This document shows positions 9,718 through 15,912 of a stretch of DNA of 19,385 bases, in pieces. A program made the translations under genes and the position numbers. This DNA comes from CAZHLD01 sp964533185. GTDB lineage: Bacteria > Acidobacteriota > Terriglobia > Acidiferrales > UBA7541. Within the stretch, counting starts at the first letter, position 1. Every line of letters begins with the position of its first letter. The stretch is taken from contig CAZHLD010000064.1 in the NCBI GenBank assembly GCA_964533185.1, positions 1-19,385 of the forward strand. The letters run 5' to 3'. The notes beneath the pieces were generated by a model that saw only the letters and a program-made list of their open reading frames with translations, was not told where the DNA came from and did no database searches.

Positions 9718-10374
9718 ATGACATCCTGGTTGCATTCCCTCTGGGACACAATTGACGGCATATCGCGGCTGGTCATGGTCATAAAATGGGTCATGGTTGT
9801 GTCTGGCACGCTGACTATCGTCGGGGCGGTCTTGCTTATTTATGCCGACAAAAAGAAGGTTGCCCTTACCGAGAAGGCCCGCCGAGAAACCGAAGTGAAG
9901 TTCGACCAGCAGCAGAAGGAACGCCGAGACAAAATCTCGGATTTGTCCCAGCAATTGTCGGAATCTCAAAAACTGCAAGAAGAAGCACAGAAAAAACTCA
10001 GTGCCGTGGAGGCCAAGCAGGCTTGGCGGAACCTCACGCTGGCTCAAAAAGCAATTCTTAAGGAGGCGTTTTCTCCCTACAAGGGCCAACGTTTGGTTTT
10101 CGTGATCGCCAGCCCTGACCCCGAGACACAAGCTTATGCAAGGCAGTTTCTTTCTATTTTTGAGGAAGCCGGTTGGATGATAGAAAGAAATGAGGCGCCT
10201 GCAACGAACAAAATCCCAATAGGAATTGAGGTTCTTATCAGAGACCCGAACCAGATTCCACCTGCTGCGGCAGCTCTCATGGGTGCCTTCCGGCGCGCAC
10301 AGATTCCCGCCAAGGACTTTAGTAATCCCAATGTGACTGACATTCGTATGGAAATCGGGGCTAAACCGAATTAG
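9718..10374 (+). CDS. Membrane-anchored coiled-coil protein of unknown function
   Basis: A 218-residue protein. ATG 9718 is chosen because GGGAGG lies just upstream; the frame is open further but the added residues are Arg-rich and not protein-like. Layout: a short N-terminal amphipathic part, one transmembrane helix at about residues 17-44 (MVIKWVMVVSGTLTIVGAVL), a coiled coil at about 50-105 (Gln/Glu/Lys-rich, with SQQLSESQKLQEE), and a compact C-terminal alpha/beta domain (about 110-218). The last domain, with YKGQRLVFVIASPDPETQAY and a GWMIERNE segment, resembles from memory the soluble domain of many uncharacterised membrane-anchored bacterial proteins. Base and codon use are less GC-rich than in the neighbours (AAA, TTT and GAA are frequent), so it may be acquired. 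No partner gene is evident. Confidence 0.8.
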   Translation: MTSWLHSLWDTIDGISRLVMVIKWVMVVSGTLTIVGAVLLIYADKKKVALTEKARRETEVKFDQQQKERRDKISDLSQQLSESQKLQEEAQKKLSAVEAKQAWRNLTLAQKAILKEAFSPYKGQRLVFVIASPDPETQAYARQFLSIFEEAGWMIERNEAPATNKIPIGIEVLIRDPNQIPPAAAALMGAFRRAQIPAKDFSNPNVTDIRMEIGAKPN

Positions 10375-10398
10375 GACGCTAGCATGGCGCGGGATGGC

Positions 10399-10427
10399 TT
10401 GCATGAGGATGGAGGGTGTGCTAGGTT
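10399..10427 (+). promoter_or_regulatory. Candidate promoter for the ytxH-like operon
   Basis: TTGCAT (10399-10404), a 17-nt spacer and TAGGTT (10422-10427). The -10 hexamer and the preceding GC are the same as in the candidate at 14586-14614. Start of transcription near 10434 would give a very short leader containing the ribosome binding site GGGAGGT. Confidence 0.35.
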
Positions 10428-10445
10428 CGCGGAGGGAGGTTTACC

Positions 10446-10739
10446 ATGGGCGATAATGCTGGTTCGAAGGTGAGTTATTTCCTGGTGGGTCTGGGCATCG
10501 GCGCGCTGGTGGGGATATTGTTTGCGCCGAAGTCCGGAGAGGAGACGCGCGAGTACCTGAGCGGCAAGGCCGAGGAAGGCCGCGAGTACGCGCAGCGGAA
10601 GGCCCGCGAGCTGCGGGAACGCGCCGAAGAGCTGATGGAGCGGAGCAAAGACATGGTCGGGCGTCAGAAGGAGCAGCTCAGCGCGGCGGTGGATGCAGGG
10701 CGCGAGGCCTACCAGCGGGAGAAGGCGAAAGCACAGTAA
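10446..10739 (+). CDS. YtxH-domain protein
   Basis: A 97-residue protein. The hydrophobic N-terminal helix (YFLVGLGIGALVGILFAP, about residues 11-28) is followed by KSGEETREYL, the signature of the YtxH/gas-vesicle-like family. The rest is a long charged helix. The protein is probably anchored in the inner membrane with a cytosolic tail. In Bacillus, YtxH is a general-stress protein of unknown mechanism encoded with the DUF948 protein YtxG; the next gene here is YtxG-like. A strong ribosome binding site (GGAGGGAGG) precedes the ATG. The next gene begins 10 nt after the stop. Confidence 0.88.
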   Translation: MGDNAGSKVSYFLVGLGIGALVGILFAPKSGEETREYLSGKAEEGREYAQRKARELRERAEELMERSKDMVGRQKEQLSAAVDAGREAYQREKAKAQ

Positions 10740-10749
10740 AGGCGGCTGA

Positions 10750-11253
10750 ATGCAGGACCTGCTACCCTACTTTATTGCGGTGACGGCCCTGGCGGTGGTG
10801 CTGCAAATGGCCATCCTTGCGGCGATGTATTTCCAGATCCGGCGGATGAGCGAGCAGATGACGCGGATCCTAGGAGATTTCCAGTCGCGGATGAACCCGA
10901 TCCTGACGCGGTTGCAGATTCTGATGGAAGACACGCAGCCTCGGCTTTCCGGGATGGTGGCCGACGTCTCCGAAATCGTGAATCTGGCGCGGGGACAGGC
11001 GCAGAAGGTGGACCGCGTGTTCACCGAGGCGGTGGACCGGCTGCGCGTGCAATTGATCCACGCCGACCAGATCCTGTCGGGGACGATGGAAGCCGTCGAG
11101 GTGGCCGGGTCGAAGATCCGGCGGACGGTGCTGGGGCCGGTGCAGCAGGCGTCGGCGCTGATTAAAGGAATTCAAGCAGGACTCGAGTTCTTCCGCTCCA
11201 GGGGCCGCGCGCGGGAAGGCGCGGCTGATCAAGACGAAGGGTTGTTCATCTAG
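10750..11253 (+). CDS. Membrane-anchored DUF948/YtxG-like protein
   Basis: A 167-residue protein with one N-terminal transmembrane helix (about residues 6-28, Ala/Val/Leu/Ile-rich) followed by a long helical region. MSEQMTRIL, the MNPIL turn and repeated small hydrophobic heptads fit the DUF948 (YtxG) pattern of a membrane anchor plus extended coiled coil. The C-terminus is a basic then acidic tail. It lies 10 nt after the ytxH-like gene and is almost certainly in the same operon, the pairing seen for ytxG/ytxH in Bacillota. The similarity is by layout and weak motif, so the family name is tentative; no enzymatic motif is present. Confidence 0.75.
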   Translation: MQDLLPYFIAVTALAVVLQMAILAAMYFQIRRMSEQMTRILGDFQSRMNPILTRLQILMEDTQPRLSGMVADVSEIVNLARGQAQKVDRVFTEAVDRLRVQLIHADQILSGTMEAVEVAGSKIRRTVLGPVQQASALIKGIQAGLEFFRSRGRAREGAADQDEGLFI

Positions 11254-11280
11254 ACTCCCGGATACCGCAGCCCTGGGAGC

Positions 11281-12075
11281 GTGGTCCAGGAGAAATCCAG
11301 CCAGACCATTCTTCGGGAGAGCCCTGCCTTGCAGTTTCGCTCGGTTGTCATTGTCTTTGCCAAGCCGCCGGAACCGGGCCGCGTGAAGACCCGCCTGCTG
11401 AGTCTGCTGACCCCCCAAAAAGCTGCCAGCCTGCACCGTGCGTGCATCGCCGACACGATTGCGAAGATGACCAACGTGCCGGGATGCCGGAAGTGGCTGC
11501 GTGTGGCGGCGCGTCCGGACCGGGCGCAGGAGCTCGGCCGGGAGCTGCAGTTGACGAGGCGGTGGCACGTGGGGATCCAACACGGCCGCGACCTGGGAGC
11601 GAGATTGGAGGAGGCGTTCCAGTCTGCATTTCGCTCGGGGTTTCAGAAAGTGATAGTCGTAGGAACAGACACGCCGTGGATGGATAGCAACCGTGTTTTG
11701 CGCACGCTGCAAACACTGCGCACGGCGGATACGGTGGTTGGGCCGACGGTGGACGGCGGGTACTACCTGATCGGGGCGCGGCGATTCATCCCGGCGATGT
11801 TCTGGAATATCCCGTGGGGGACGTCACAGGTGCTGGACCGGACGCTGGCGGCGATTCGGAAAGCCCATGCGAGCTGTCGGTTGATGAGGCGGGACTTTGA
11901 CCTGGACCGGCCGGCGGACTTCGAGCGGGCGCAGAAGATGCTGCGCGAGAACAAGAACCGGGCGGCGACGCTGGCACGGTGGATGGTGGAGTGGGAGATG
12001 GACGAGATTATCGAATCCAGCCGCCGCCGACGACGGCATGGTCCGAGTAAAATACGGCGGCTTGTCCGGGCGTAA
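11281..12075 (+). CDS. TIGR04282-type glycosyltransferase (DUF2064)
   Basis: A 264-residue protein with a nucleotidyl/glycosyltransferase-A-like fold. The family fingerprint is clear: VVIVFAKPPEPGRVKTRL (about residues 22-39, nucleotide-binding loop), VVGTDTPWMD (metal-binding Asp) and VVGPTVDGGYYLIG, then PWGTSQVLDRTL and DFDLDRPADFE near the end. Relatives are annotated as glycosyltransferases or as CofC/MobA-like nucleotidyltransferases, and their true substrate is generally unknown. The start is GTG 11281 with a GGGAG 5 nt upstream; TTG 11329 is an alternative that leaves the domain whole. It follows the YtxG-like gene by 27 bp. The 3' end overlaps the convergent mnmA gene by 68 bp, so the last 22 residues (Arg-rich) are encoded opposite the mnmA C-terminus. 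Confidence 0.88.
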   Translation: MVQEKSSQTILRESPALQFRSVVIVFAKPPEPGRVKTRLLSLLTPQKAASLHRACIADTIAKMTNVPGCRKWLRVAARPDRAQELGRELQLTRRWHVGIQHGRDLGARLEEAFQSAFRSGFQKVIVVGTDTPWMDSNRVLRTLQTLRTADTVVGPTVDGGYYLIGARRFIPAMFWNIPWGTSQVLDRTLAAIRKAHASCRLMRRDFDLDRPADFERAQKMLRENKNRAATLARWMVEWEMDEIIESSRRRRRHGPSKIRRLVRA

Positions 12076-13129
12076 TGGCGCGCTGAGGCTGGCGGAAGCA
12101 GACGCGGACTTCGCCGGGGCCCAACGGCTCGAGAGTGGCAGCGGCGGGGGCGTGGCGATGGCGGAGCTTGACTTCGACTTCGAGGGGGTGGGCGAGGCGG
12201 GCGTGAGAAATCCAGTTAATGTCGCGGACTTCGCAGGAGTCGCGGCGAAGATCAGCGTCATCGCCGACGACGACGCGGTTGGCGGCGCGGTCGAGCGCGA
12301 CAACGTAAAGCGGGCGGCCAGCGGCGATTCCCAGGCCGCGGCGCTGGCCGACAGTAAAATGATGCACGCCGGCGTGGCGGCCGATCACCTCCCCTGAAGT
12401 GGTGACCAACTCGCCGGAATCCTCCGGCAAGCTACTTCCCTGCTCTTCCAGATAAGCCTCAATAAAACGAACGTAGTTGGCCGAGGGAACGAAACAGATT
12501 TCCTGGCTATCGGGCTTTCCGGCGACGGGGAGCTGCGCGCGGCGGGCGATGGCGCGGACTTCGTCCTTGGTAAGCTCGCCGAGCGGAAAGAGCGTGCGAG
12601 ACATCTGCTCCTGAGTGAGGCCGAAGAGGAAGTAGGACTGGTCCTTGGCGTCGTCGAGAGCACGGAGCAATTCGTAGCGCTGCGTGGCGGGATTGTGGCG
12701 GATGCGGGCGTAATGGCCAGTGGCCAGTCGCTCGGCGCCAATCTGGCGGGCGGTGACGAGGAGCTGGTCGAACTTGACGTGATTGTTGCAGAGGGTGCAG
12801 GGGATCGGGGTGCGGCCCGAGAGATAGTCGTCCACGAAAGGGCGAACGACGTCCTGCTCGAAGCGCTGCTCGAAGTTGACGACGTAGTGGGGGAAGCCGA
12901 GATGTTCGGCGACGCGGCGAGCGTCGTAGGCGTCGTCGAGGGAGCAGCAACGGTGCTGGGCGGGGCCGGGGCCCTGCAATGTGGGCAGGCGGCGCTGGTC
13001 CCAAAGCTGCATGGTGAGGCCGACGATGGCTTCCTGCCGGGCGTGGAGGAGAGCGGCGACGGTGGAGGAGTCCACACCGCCGGACATGGCGACGGCGGTG
13101 AGGGGCGGATTAGCGTTGATCGCATTCAT
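12008..13129 (-). CDS. mnmA: tRNA-specific 2-thiouridylase
   Basis: It installs sulfur at position 2 of wobble uridine 34 in the tRNAs for Lys, Glu and Gln, using ATP and persulfide sulfur. The 373-residue length fits the family. The PP-loop SGGVDSS is at residues 16-22. The catalytic pair is C114 (PCTLCNNHVKF) and C212 (DSQEICFV), the equivalents of E. coli C102 and C199. FLFGLTQEQ and TGHYARI match the tRNA- and ATP-binding regions. The C-terminal beta-barrel (residues about 260-373, with GQRRGLGIA) is present. The start ATG 13129 puts the PP-loop at the usual distance; the frame is open upstream, but that stretch is a palindromic repeat. It lies downstream of the cysteine desulfurase, its probable sulfur donor, with a 79-bp gap. 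Confidence 0.97.
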   Translation of the reverse strand: MNAINANPPLTAVAMSGGVDSSTVAALLHARQEAIVGLTMQLWDQRRLPTLQGPGPAQHRCCSLDDAYDARRVAEHLGFPHYVVNFEQRFEQDVVRPFVDDYLSGRTPIPCTLCNNHVKFDQLLVTARQIGAERLATGHYARIRHNPATQRYELLRALDDAKDQSYFLFGLTQEQMSRTLFPLGELTKDEVRAIARRAQLPVAGKPDSQEICFVPSANYVRFIEAYLEEQGSSLPEDSGELVTTSGEVIGRHAGVHHFTVGQRRGLGIAAGRPLYVVALDRAANRVVVGDDADLRRDSCEVRDINWISHARLAHPLEVEVKLRHRHAPAAATLEPLGPGEVRVCFRQPQRAITPGQAAVFYSDHAVVGGGWIR

Positions 13130-13149
13130 GACCAAGAATTCAGAGTGGT

Positions 13150-13196
13150 CCTTTCCGGCAGGGCCGGAATCTTCGATCGCTTCGCTCAGGATGACA
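13150..13196 (+). repeat. Dispersed palindrome copy 4 (GGATGACA family)
   Basis: TTCCGGC (13153-13159) and GCCGGAA (13163-13169) form a 7-bp stem with a 3-nt loop. ATCTTCGATCGCTTCGCTCAGGATGACA follows in two parts, ending at 13196. The first 28 bp match copy 7 at 19155-19182. It sits in the leader between the cysteine desulfurase and mnmA; transcribed from the minus strand, it would be folded RNA just before the mnmA start. Confidence 0.7.
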
Positions 13197-13208
13197 ACAT
13201 TATAAGGC

Positions 13209-14384
13209 CTATTGGGCGGGGACGGGTTTTCTATTGTAGGAGGGGGAGAGCTGGCGGAGGCGGTCGATGGCTTCGGGGATGATGGTGAGAGCGTAGTCGA
13301 CGTCATCCTCGGTGTTGGCGCGGCCGAGGCTGAGACGGAGACAGGCGCGGGCGTCTTCCTTGGGGAGGCCGATGGCGGTGAGGACGTGAGACGGCTCGAC
13401 GGCGCCAGAAGAACAGGCAGCGCCGGTGGAGAAGGCCAGGCCCTTGAGGTCGAGGGCGATGACCATGGCTTCGCCCTCAATGTGCGGGATGAGGATGTTG
13501 GTGGTGTTGGGCGTGCGATGCTCGCGGCTGCCGTTGACGCGGGCGAGGGGGACGCGTTCGAGAATGCCATGCTCGAGACGGTCGCGCAGGGCGGCGAGGC
13601 GCGCGGATTCGGAGGTGAGCTTTTCGAGGGCAAGCTCGGCGGCGCAGCCGAGGGCGACGCTTCCGGCGACGTTTTCGGTGCCGGGGCGGCGACCGCGTTC
13701 GTGTTTGCCGCCGTAAAGAAGCGGCTTGAGATGCGTGCCGCTGCGGACATAAAGCGCGCCGACACCCTTGGGGGCGTAGAGCTTGTGGCCGGAGATGGAG
13801 GCGAGGTCGAGGCCGAGGCAGTCAACGTCAATCGGGATTTTGCCGGCGGCCTGCACGCAATCGGCGTGGAAGAAGACGTCGGCTTCGGCGGCGATGCGGC
13901 CGATTTCTTCGAGTGGCTGGACGGTGCCGATCTCGTTGTTGGCGTACATCACGGTGATGAGGATAGTGTGCGGGCGGAGGGCGCGGCGGATGTCGTCGGG
14001 GTCTACGAGGCCATCGCGGTTGACGGGGACGAAGGTGACTTCGACGCCGCGGGCTTCCAAAGCCTGGCAGGGATTGAGGACGGCGCTGTGCTCGATGGTG
14101 GTGGTGATGACGTGGCGTGGGCCTGCGGCGTTTTCGACGATGCCGAAGATGGCGAGATTGTTGGACTCGGTGCCGCCACTGGTGAAAGTGATTTCGGCGG
14201 GCCTGGCGCCGAGCAGCGCGGCGACTTGCGCGCGGGCGCGTTCAATGGCACCGCGGGACTTCTGACCGTAGGAGTGGATCGAGCTGGCGTTGCCAAAGTC
14301 GTCGCAGAAAAAAGGGAGCGCGGCGGCGAGGACTTCCGGGGCGACCGGGGTGGTGGCGTTGTGGTCGAAGTAGATGCGGCGCAT
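13209..14384 (-). CDS. Cysteine desulfurase (NifS/IscS family)
   Basis: A PLP enzyme that turns cysteine into alanine and a protein-bound persulfide for Fe-S clusters or tRNA thiolation. The 391 residues show YFDHNATTP at 5-13, SGGTESNN (phosphate-binding) at 69-76, H99, D175 and Q178 around PLP, the Schiff-base Lys K201 in SGHKLYAPKG, and the catalytic Cys C324 in STGAACSSG. ATG 14384 begins exactly at the family N-terminus; the frame is open much further upstream, but that is repeat DNA and the antisense of the next gene. No strong ribosome binding site is seen. The gene is followed on the same strand by mnmA, so a dedicated role in tRNA thiolation is plausible (compare YrvO-MnmA in Bacillus subtilis). 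No iscU or other Fe-S scaffold gene is nearby. The exact subfamily symbol is left open. Confidence 0.95.
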   Translation of the reverse strand: MRRIYFDHNATTPVAPEVLAAALPFFCDDFGNASSIHSYGQKSRGAIERARAQVAALLGARPAEITFTSGGTESNNLAIFGIVENAAGPRHVITTTIEHSAVLNPCQALEARGVEVTFVPVNRDGLVDPDDIRRALRPHTILITVMYANNEIGTVQPLEEIGRIAAEADVFFHADCVQAAGKIPIDVDCLGLDLASISGHKLYAPKGVGALYVRSGTHLKPLLYGGKHERGRRPGTENVAGSVALGCAAELALEKLTSESARLAALRDRLEHGILERVPLARVNGSREHRTPNTTNILIPHIEGEAMVIALDLKGLAFSTGAACSSGAVEPSHVLTAIGLPKEDARACLRLSLGRANTEDDVDYALTIIPEAIDRLRQLSPSYNRKPVPAQ

Positions 14385-14397
14385 GAAGAGAAGACCG

Positions 14398-14439
14398 AAA
14401 CTCGTTATTCGTAACTCGCAATTCGTTATGCGCTGTCCG
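14398..14439. repeat. Degenerate heptanucleotide tract A (six units ending in CG)
   Basis: Six consecutive 7-mers: AAACTCG, TTATTCG, TAACTCG, CAATTCG, TTATGCG, CTGTCCG. The consensus is roughly T-T-A-[CT]-T-C-G. The tract lies immediately upstream of the cysteine desulfurase (minus strand). The same unit recurs in tract C at 15554-15616, on the other side of the SAM hydrolase gene. Confidence 0.65.
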
Positions 14440-14504
14440 AGGTCGGTCTTAAAACACAGGATAGCGGGCGAAACGAATGCGGTCAAGGAGAGAGGGGGAG
14501 TAGG

Positions 14505-14546
14505 GTTCAGAGTTGAGAGTTGAGAGTTGAGAGTCAAGAGCCCAGA
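14505..14546. repeat. Heptanucleotide tract B (GTTGAGA units)
   Basis: Six consecutive 7-mers: GTTCAGA, three exact GTTGAGA, then GTCAAGA and GCCCAGA. It has a different unit from tract A but the same 7-bp period. The rest of the 348-bp gap 14385-14732 contains the promoter candidate at 14586 and a GC-rich leader in which ACGGAACGA occurs twice (near 14632 and 14657). No gene is seen there. Confidence 0.75.
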
Positions 14547-14585
14547 GGGCGGCGAGAAGAGAAGTGGCGGGTGGAGCACGGCAGC

Positions 14586-14614
14586 TTGACAGGGGTAGGG
14601 GCGTGGGCTAGGTT
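14586..14614 (+). promoter_or_regulatory. Candidate sigma-70 promoter for the SAM hydrolase gene
   Basis: TTGACA is a perfect -35 hexamer, followed by exactly 17 nt and TAGGTT. The same -10 hexamer, preceded by GC after the same spacing, occurs at 10422. The predicted leader is about 110 nt before the TTG start at 14733. Confidence 0.45.
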
Positions 14615-14732
14615 GCCATGCGAGGCCGCGTACGGAACGAAGCATGGAGCGGTGCACGGAACGAGGCGCGAAGTATTGCGCCGATCCATGTACGCCACGA
14701 AGCGCTGCTAAAGCCCTTCCTGAGAGAGAATC

Positions 14733-15524
14733 TTGGCGCAAGCGATCATCACGTTGACGACGGACTACGGGACGAGCGACCACCTGGTGGGGACGCTGAA
14801 GGGCGTGATCCTGAGGATCAACCCGGAAGCGCAGATCGTGGACATCTGCCACAACGTGGCGCCGTTTGACGTGCTGGATGCGGCGCTGTGCATCGGGTCG
14901 GCGTACAAGTATTTTCCGCCGCGGACGATTCACGTGGTGGTGGTGGACCCGGGCGTGGGAACGCAGCGGCGTCCGCTGCTGGTGAGCGGCGAAAACCAGT
15001 ATTTTCTGGCGCCGGATAATGGTGCGCTGTCGCTGGTCTATGAGCGGGAGGCGACGCACAGCGCGCGGCACATTACGTCGGAGCATTATTTTCTGCATCC
15101 GGTGAGCAACACGTTCCACGGGCGGGACATTTTCGCGCCGGTGGCGGCGTGGCTTTCGAAGACGTGGCAGACGGCAGCCTTTGGAGAGGAGGTCAGCGAC
15201 CCGATGCGGTTCAGTCTGCCGAAGCCAAAGGCGGCGGGGTCGGCGCTGAAGGGCATCGTGCTGCGGATTGATGCGTTTGGGAACTTGCTGACGAACTTTG
15301 CCGCTGAGGAGTTGCCGCAACTGACGTCGGGCGGGCCGCTGCGGATGACGGTCAACGGTAAGGCCATCACCAAGCTGGCGCAGACGTACGCGCAGGGCGA
15401 GGCGGGAGAGCCGTTTGCGATTGTGGGGTCGAGTGGGTTTCTGGAGATTGCAGTGCACAAGGGGAATGCGGCGAGGGCGCTGGGAGTGCAGAGGGGGGCG
15501 GAAGTGGTGGTGGAAGTGGAGTAG
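14733..15524 (+). CDS. SAM hydroxide adenosyltransferase (SAM hydrolase, DUF62 family)
   Basis: A 263-residue cytosolic enzyme that splits S-adenosylmethionine into adenosine and methionine with water as the nucleophile; related proteins are the fluorinase and chlorinase. Family motifs are visible: LTTDYGTSDHLVGTLKG (about residues 8-24, with the SAM-binding Asp), VVVDPGVGT with a following Arg, APDNGALS, FHGRDIFAPVAA and IDAFGNLLTN. The second domain ends with IVGSSGFLEIAV. The halogen-binding loop of fluorinases cannot be recognised with confidence, so hydrolysis is the best call. The start is TTG 14733 with GAGAGA 6-12 nt upstream; no ATG fits. It is transcribed alone, divergent from the cysteine desulfurase. 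Its stop lies inside a heptad repeat tract. Confidence 0.93.
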   Translation: MAQAIITLTTDYGTSDHLVGTLKGVILRINPEAQIVDICHNVAPFDVLDAALCIGSAYKYFPPRTIHVVVVDPGVGTQRRPLLVSGENQYFLAPDNGALSLVYEREATHSARHITSEHYFLHPVSNTFHGRDIFAPVAAWLSKTWQTAAFGEEVSDPMRFSLPKPKAAGSALKGIVLRIDAFGNLLTNFAAEELPQLTSGGPLRMTVNGKAITKLAQTYAQGEAGEPFAIVGSSGFLEIAVHKGNAARALGVQRGAEVVVEVE

Positions 15525-15616
15525 GGAGTGGGGAGTAGGGGAAGGGAAAGACGTAATTCGTTATTCGTGACTCGTTCTTTGTCCTCCGTCATCTGTTTTC
15601 CGTTGTCCGTTAACCG
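15521..15616. repeat. Heptanucleotide tract C, about 96 bp, changing unit along its length
   Basis: The tract begins at the SAM hydrolase stop with GTAGGGA, GTGGGGA, GTAGGGG and AAGGGAA. It then changes without loss of the 7-bp period into nine units at 15554-15616: TAATTCG, TTATTCG, TGACTCG, TTCTTTG, TCCTCCG, TCATCTG, TTTTCCG, TTGTCCG, TTAACCG. The second half shares its unit with tract A. Such short tandemly repeated heptamers are best known from cyanobacteria (STRR sequences). Confidence 0.75.
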
Positions 15617-15650
15617 ATTTTCAGATTCCAATCCAAGAAGAAGGCAGAGG

Positions 15651-15692
15651 GATCCTTCGGCCCGACAGAACGCGTCGGGCCTCAGGATGACA
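15651..15692 (+). repeat. Dispersed palindrome copy 5 (GGATGACA family)
   Basis: GATCCTTCG, then the stem GCCCGAC (15660-15666), a 7-nt loop and GTCGGGC (15674-15680), closing with CTCAGGATGACA. It is the best-formed copy, and the outer GATCCT and AGGAT also pair. It lies in the 388-bp gap 15525-15912, which is entirely repeat-derived as far as can be read. Confidence 0.75.
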
Positions 15693-15716
15693 CTGCTCGG
15701 GCTGAGCCGACAGAGA

Positions 15717-15749
15717 GAGCCTTTGTCCGCGGCGGCGGACTCAGGATGA
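15717..15749 (+). repeat. Dispersed palindrome copy 6 (partial, GGATGA end)
   Basis: GTCCGC (15725-15730) and GCGGAC (15735-15740) form a 6-bp stem with a 4-nt loop, followed by TCAGGATGA. It is shorter than the other copies and stands 25 bp after copy 5 in the same orientation. Confidence 0.55.
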
Positions 15750-15760
15750 GACCGCGAAGA

Positions 15761-15820
15761 GGGCTGGCTGAAGCCGGCCCCTGCGAGAAAAAAGAACCGG
15801 CGAGACGCCGACGCTACAAG
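15761..15820 (+). repeat. TGAA-loop hairpin and second-family hairpin
   Basis: GGGCTGGC-TGAA-GCCGGCCC (15761-15780) is a stem-loop with one G-T pair and a TGAA loop. The hairpin at 15888-15909 has the same loop. CCGGCGAGACGCCGACGCTAC (near 15797-15817) follows, like the elements at 7349 and 9385. Neither has coding content. Confidence 0.5.
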
Positions 15821-15880
15821 GGCAAACCGCAGGCCGGGGCCCATTCGATCGCGCCCAGGGCAAGTGCCGGCGCAACACGA

Positions 15881-15909
15881 AGAAAAGAGGACAGGCTGAA
15901 GCCTGTCCT
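15881..15909 (-). terminator. Intrinsic terminator candidate after the permease operon
   Basis: On the minus strand, 3 nt past the dppC-like stop, a perfect 9-bp stem (AGGACAGGC / GCCTGTCCT, 15888-15909) with a 4-nt loop is followed by CTTTTCTT. Position, stem quality and the T-rich tail fit rho-independent termination. The stem also belongs to the TGAA-loop repeat family, so the terminator may be a recruited repeat. Confidence 0.55.
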
Positions 15910-15912
15910 ACG

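Noticed and set aside
13130..13831. An upstream extension of mnmA to a start at 13831
   Set aside because: It would translate the palindromic repeat and the antisense of the desulfurase. ATG 13129 gives the normal N-terminus before the PP-loop.
13212..14414. A 400-codon plus-strand frame opposite the cysteine desulfurase
   Set aside because: Low-complexity Gly/Ala/Asp/Glu translation lying fully over a gene with all catalytic motifs; a shadow.
14385..15458. A 358-residue N-terminal extension of the cysteine desulfurase
   Set aside because: The extension is the antisense of the SAM hydrolase gene plus the heptad tracts (it yields repeats such as LNSQLSTLN). The family N-terminus starts exactly at 14384.
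14398..15616. Heptad tracts as a CRISPR array
   Set aside because: The period is 7 bp with no long repeats or unique spacers, and no cas genes are present.
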